Source of the DNA: Flavisolibacter sp.
GTDB taxonomy: Bacteria > Bacteroidota > Bacteroidia > Chitinophagales > Chitinophagaceae
Assembly: GCA_017745135.1 (NCBI GenBank)
Contig: JAGIAB010000006.1
Coordinates: 1 to 26,856 of the forward strand
DNA length: 26,856 bases
Direction: 5' to 3'
Below, piece after piece: positions 23,515-26,856 of this stretch (its first letter is position 1; each line of letters begins with the position of its first letter). The position numbers and the translations under genes are program-made. The notes below the pieces were generated by a model. The model worked only from the letters and a program-made list of their open reading frames with translations, ran no database searches and had not been told where the DNA came from.

Positions 23515-24795
23515 ATGGATAAATTCTTTTTACTAGTAGAAGTCTTAGGCTATTTGTTTGCCTTGTATCTTTTTTTTAAAAAGGAAGAACTGGCGATCAT
23601 TTATATACCTGTACTGGTATTCATCAATAATTTTATTGACCCTGCATTTTCTGCTTTCATTTACTACAGCACCATTTCATTTCTGATAGTAAACAGCATT
23701 GCAAAAAATCAATCGTTTTATAAAAAAAATATTTTTGCCGTTTTGCTGTTTCTGTATTTCCTGGTTTTATTAACAAGATCAAGCGATTTGGTTGCCATAC
23801 GTTCTAATGCCTTTGCAGTGTTCTGGTTGCTGGCTTCAATTCCCCTGATTCCTGCTATCTATCAAAAATATCCGGAGGAAGAGATTTTCCACGAAGTATC
23901 CAATGCCGCTTTTATTATACTATGCCTGTTTATTGCAAACGTTTTGATGTCAACTGTCAATCATTATGCCCCCACAGGTATGTACGGCATTTCAAGCGGA
24001 ATTTTATACGGCAATCTTTACGCTGCCGGTTTTAATATTCTCGCAGTCGCCATGTTTCTGACTGTTATGAAATTATTGATGAGCAAAAAACCCATTTATT
24101 TTTTGGTTGTAATTGTTGCTTACTTCTTTATCATGCTTAGCCTGAGACGGACGGTAATGTTGGTAAGCACTCTCGGAATCATTATTCCTATGCTCACCTT
24201 ACTGGCCGGCAGAGAAATGAAAAAATTTATTTTAGTGGGCTCCCTGATTGCATTCGTTGGTTATATGGTTTATTCTGACACCGACTTTATGAACGAATTC
24301 AATGAACGTTATGAGCAAAGGCATCTCGACACCCGGGAACTGGGTTCGGAGTCGAGATTTTTAGAGTACCAGCTTTTGTACAACGACATGTTTGTTTACA
24401 ATGTCTACAGTCCCTGGATAGGATATGAATTACTAAACAGCGCCGGCAACTATGGCAATGGTATTTTTGGATTGCGAACCCTTCATGGAGATTTGCCCAG
24501 CATTACACATTCAGGTGGCCTCATTGCTCTTCTTCTTTATTTGCTGATGGCAATAAAAGCATTTCGTTCTTCGCTAAAAGCAACGGCAACGGCCACCGAT
24601 AAGTTTGTTGTACTTTTTTGTGCCATTGCCTTTACCGTATTTACCGTCACCGGCCGGTTTACCGAATGTGGCGCCATGATCTTACTCTACCTGACACTTC
24701 AATTGCCCCTTTCAATAAAAGAAGAGGAAATAGAGATTATTGCTATTGTTGAGGAAGAGAAACCATTGCAGCAATTCGCCTGGATCAACAATTAA
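23515..24795 (+). CDS. O-antigen polymerase/ligase-like membrane protein (Wzy-like)
   Basis: This 426-residue protein has about 10-12 hydrophobic segments spread along its length, with one large hydrophilic loop (about residues 255-315, SDTDFMNEFNERYEQRHLD onward) in the second half. This matches Wzy/WaaL proteins, where a periplasmic loop contacts lipid-linked sugars. Within the cluster, a polymerase is otherwise missing, and the flippase and co-polymerase are present, so Wzy is the natural assignment. Sequence similarity inside this family is low, and a ligase role cannot be excluded. The C-terminus is rich in glutamate (EEEIEIIAIVEEE). It is 61 bp downstream of the methyltransferase-like gene. 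Confidence 0.75.
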   Translation: MDKFFLLVEVLGYLFALYLFFKKEELAIIYIPVLVFINNFIDPAFSAFIYYSTISFLIVNSIAKNQSFYKKNIFAVLLFLYFLVLLTRSSDLVAIRSNAFAVFWLLASIPLIPAIYQKYPEEEIFHEVSNAAFIILCLFIANVLMSTVNHYAPTGMYGISSGILYGNLYAAGFNILAVAMFLTVMKLLMSKKPIYFLVVIVAYFFIMLSLRRTVMLVSTLGIIIPMLTLLAGREMKKFILVGSLIAFVGYMVYSDTDFMNEFNERYEQRHLDTRELGSESRFLEYQLLYNDMFVYNVYSPWIGYELLNSAGNYGNGIFGLRTLHGDLPSITHSGGLIALLLYLLMAIKAFRSSLKATATATDKFVVLFCAIAFTVFTVTGRFTECGAMILLYLTLQLPLSIKEEEIEIIAIVEEEKPLQQFAWINN

Positions 24796-24896
24796 GGACT
24801 TGCTATTGTAAATGAAATCAGGAGAACGATTAGCTTATACCACTATGCTTTGAAAACAATAAAAGCTACTACATAAACAGACTTTCAAAACCTGAC

Positions 24897-25742
24897 ATGA
24901 GTACAGAAATAATTGAGATTGTAGGGCCGCCAGGTGTTGGTAAAACTGCCCTGTATCAAGCTTTGTGTAAAAGCCGGAAGCCCGGAGAGAACTGGACTTA
25001 CCAGGATTTACTCCTGGCCAACAAACCGCGGTTTTCTAATTTCAGTAAATGGATAGAATTCAGATTCCGGAAATTGTTCAAAAAAAAGCTGACCCGAAGC
25101 CTGCCAATCGAATATGGTTTGCAGTTTATAGCCAATCATCAAAAGCTGGCTGGTTTTTATTGGAGTCAATTGTCGGACGAACAGATTTATTCTGATAAAG
25201 AAATTGACAAGCGCTTTCGTTCATCCTTCTTTTTATTCACCGATTTTTGTCGCTACGGAGCCATCATGGAAAGGAATTCTGATGTGCCATGCATCATTAA
25301 CGAAGGATTGCTGCAAAAGTCCTTTGTTGTACAAAACAATAGTCAACAATTACCACTGTTCATCAGTCAATACCTGCCTTTATTACCATTACCACAAGCC
25401 ATTATCTACCTCAACACATTGAACCAGAACGTGATCCTGGAACGATTGTCCACCCGTAAAAAAGTTATTGCCTCACATACTGGAAAAAACAGGCAGGAAA
25501 TACTTGATGACATCTCCAAATGGCAATACCAGTTTCAATTGATGTTTGAATGGATGCAGGGCCACAACGTGCCGGTCTATATCCTCGATGCCGAAAACCC
25601 GGTTGCTAAGAATGTTTCATTGCTGAAAACCATTTTTAAGCAACAGGAAATTTCAAAGAATACTTACACTACTACAGGAAGCTTGAAAGAACCACCCGAA
25701 GCAGCCATCAGAATTATGAATGCCGGTTTATCAAAGACATAA
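24897..25742 (+). CDS. P-loop NTPase of unknown function
   Basis: This 281-residue cytosolic protein starts with a Walker A motif, GPPGVGKT (residues 10-17). Beyond it the chain is basic in the region KWIEFRFRKLFKKK (about 55-70), and IIYLNTLNQNVILERLSTRKK (about 176-196) resembles the lid region of nucleoside- or sugar-kinase-like NTPases. I see no second recognised domain. It lies between wzy and a second glycosyltransferase, 101 bp and 119 bp from each. A kinase or an ATP-dependent accessory role in the polysaccharide pathway is inferred from position. I do not recognise a named family. Confidence 0.7.
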   Translation: MSTEIIEIVGPPGVGKTALYQALCKSRKPGENWTYQDLLLANKPRFSNFSKWIEFRFRKLFKKKLTRSLPIEYGLQFIANHQKLAGFYWSQLSDEQIYSDKEIDKRFRSSFFLFTDFCRYGAIMERNSDVPCIINEGLLQKSFVVQNNSQQLPLFISQYLPLLPLPQAIIYLNTLNQNVILERLSTRKKVIASHTGKNRQEILDDISKWQYQFQLMFEWMQGHNVPVYILDAENPVAKNVSLLKTIFKQQEISKNTYTTTGSLKEPPEAAIRIMNAGLSKT

Positions 25743-25771
25743 TAGCAAAACCTTCGCTTGTTTCTGCTATT
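25741..25771. terminator. Hairpin overlapping the stop of the P-loop NTPase gene
   Basis: AATAGCA and TGCTATT pair as a 7-bp stem, extended by AAAC/GTTT past a single bulged C, around an 8-base loop. It begins within the TAA stop codon (25740-25742). No strong T-tract follows, so terminator function is possible but unproven. Confidence 0.35.
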
Positions 25772-25861
25772 GTGATGATTCTTTAAGAAGGGAACATAGT
25801 CTTCATTTTTGATGCTGCTTCATTTGTTGATGGACACTGTTGAACATTTAATTCGTTTGCA

Positions 25862-26856
25862 ATGGCCAGGTTTATATTTTACGATAACAGGATTATCAAT
25901 ATTCTTTTAAAAGAGGAAAAGCCATCAGGCGGTGCTGCCGTTCAGGCTTATGGCTGGATCCGAGGGCTGTTGGCAGAAGGTCAGGAGGTAGTGGTGCTTA
26001 CCCATCTAAGTAAAAATGGTGCAATCAAAGAGGATTGCCGCGATATAAAACTGATACCATTGTATCAATCCAAAAAAGGAATCCGCTGGTTAAGGTGGGT
26101 GTACTACCGCTTGCCCTACATTTACCGCACTATCAAACACATCAGGCCCGATTATGTTTACGAAGGAATACCCTGCTGGTCGTCTTTTGTTTTTGCGCTG
26201 ATCTGCCGGCAATTGAAAGTGAAATATATTTTGCGCATATCAAGTGATTCCTTGTTGGATGATCGTATTTACCAACGTCGTTCGAAATTGCATTTGTTCT
26301 TTCAAACATTGGGCATGAGATTATCCCAATGCATTTTATGTCAGAATGAATACCAGTTCGATCTTGTCAAAAAAAAATTTCCCGGTAAAAAAGTCTTTAA
26401 AATACCAAACCCCATTTTTGTGAAAAATAATGTGTCTGCAACGGATAGCAGTTCCCGGCATTACATAGCCTGGCTGGGGCTTTTCCAATATCAGAAAAAC
26501 CTGCCTCTTTTGTTTGAAATTGCTTCTGTGCTGAAAGAGGAAATGTTTTGGATAGCCGGCAAAGAACACGAAGGCTGTGATGAGCAAACATTAAGTTCCC
26601 TTCACAAATTAAAGCAGTTGCCAAACGTGCGGTTCGTTGGATTTTTAGAAAGAGACCAGGTACTTCCTTATTTGGCAAAGGCCAAGTTTTTATTGAACAC
26701 ATCACATTACGAAGGCTTTAGCAATACCTTCCTCGAAGCCATGTCTGTTGGCACGCCTATCATCACCAGTGAAAACGTAAATCCCGACCATATCATCACA
26801 AAACACAAACTGGGAATCGTTTATAAGAATGTGCCGGACTTGCAGCACCAATACTG
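25862..26856 (+). CDS. Glycosyltransferase, GT4-like, 3'-truncated by window end
   Basis: The frame is open from ATG 25862 to the window end (331 complete codons). It begins MARFIFYDNRIINILL and contains GGAAVQAYGWIRGLLAEGQEV, the first-lobe pattern of GT4 enzymes in which a glycine-rich turn precedes a helix. The second lobe carries YIAWLGLFQYQKNLP, WIAGKEHEG, NVRFVGFLERDQVLPYLAKA and the E-x7-E motif in HYEGFSNTFLEAMSVGTPIITS, all typical of GT-B group 1 glycosyltransferases. The C-terminal helix region is beyond the window. It is 119 bp after the P-loop NTPase gene and would transfer another sugar in the same locus. Confidence 0.9.
   Translation, partial: MARFIFYDNRIINILLKEEKPSGGAAVQAYGWIRGLLAEGQEVVVLTHLSKNGAIKEDCRDIKLIPLYQSKKGIRWLRWVYYRLPYIYRTIKHIRPDYVYEGIPCWSSFVFALICRQLKVKYILRISSDSLLDDRIYQRRSKLHLFFQTLGMRLSQCILCQNEYQFDLVKKKFPGKKVFKIPNPIFVKNNVSATDSSSRHYIAWLGLFQYQKNLPLLFEIASVLKEEMFWIAGKEHEGCDEQTLSSLHKLKQLPNVRFVGFLERDQVLPYLAKAKFLLNTSHYEGFSNTFLEAMSVGTPIITSENVNPDHIITKHKLGIVYKNVPDLQHQY

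Overview
The window looks like a chromosomal piece of a Bacteroidota bacterium, probably of the Chitinophagales/Sphingobacteriales type. This is inferred from the protein families and their style: an UpxY-type NusG paralogue heading an exopolysaccharide locus, a Pif1/RecD-like helicase with HRDC and HTH tails, a YbeY with the Bacteroidota-style metal site, and starts without consistent Shine-Dalgarno sequences. I could run no database search.

Region 1 (1-11461) is mostly housekeeping and genome maintenance. It holds a 5'-truncated SNF2 helicase (+), a ChrA-type chromate transporter (+), nadD and a lone feoA (both -), ybeY and mnmG (both +), a large helicase (-), a single-stranded DNA-binding protein (-) and a small zinc-ribbon protein (+). 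Two convergent pairs overlap at their 3' ends: chrA/nadD and mnmG/helicase. Between ybeY and mnmG lie two 16-mers closely matching the ParB-binding site parS. The first lies inside the last codons of ybeY.

Region 2 (11462-12860) is about 1.4 kb without a convincing gene. It carries a cluster of short GCAATCG repeats, partly at 18-bp spacing, then a perfect 9-bp hairpin with an all-T loop. It may be the long control region of the downstream locus or a decayed remnant.

Region 3 (12861-26856, running off the end) is a Wzx/Wzy-type exopolysaccharide or capsule locus, all on the + strand. Its order is: UpxY-like antiterminator, Wza-type outer-membrane export lipoprotein, Wzc-type co-polymerase/tyrosine kinase, UDP-glucuronate 4-epimerase-like enzyme, a nucleotidyltransferase-like/P-loop kinase fusion, Wzx-type flippase, GT4 glycosyltransferase, Rossmann methyltransferase-like protein, Wzy/ligase-like membrane protein, a P-loop NTPase, and a second GT4 glycosyltransferase cut by the window end. 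Together they would make a nucleotide sugar (probably UDP-galacturonate), assemble and flip lipid-linked repeat units, polymerise them and export the polymer. No initiating sugar-phosphate transferase is visible, so the locus probably continues downstream.

The points most worth a second look are the parS-like pair beside mnmG, the two-domain fusion at 18168-19715, a possible antisense gene remnant just before wzx, and the structured non-coding region upstream of upxY. I saw no rRNA, tRNA, CRISPR array, insertion sequence or phage gene.
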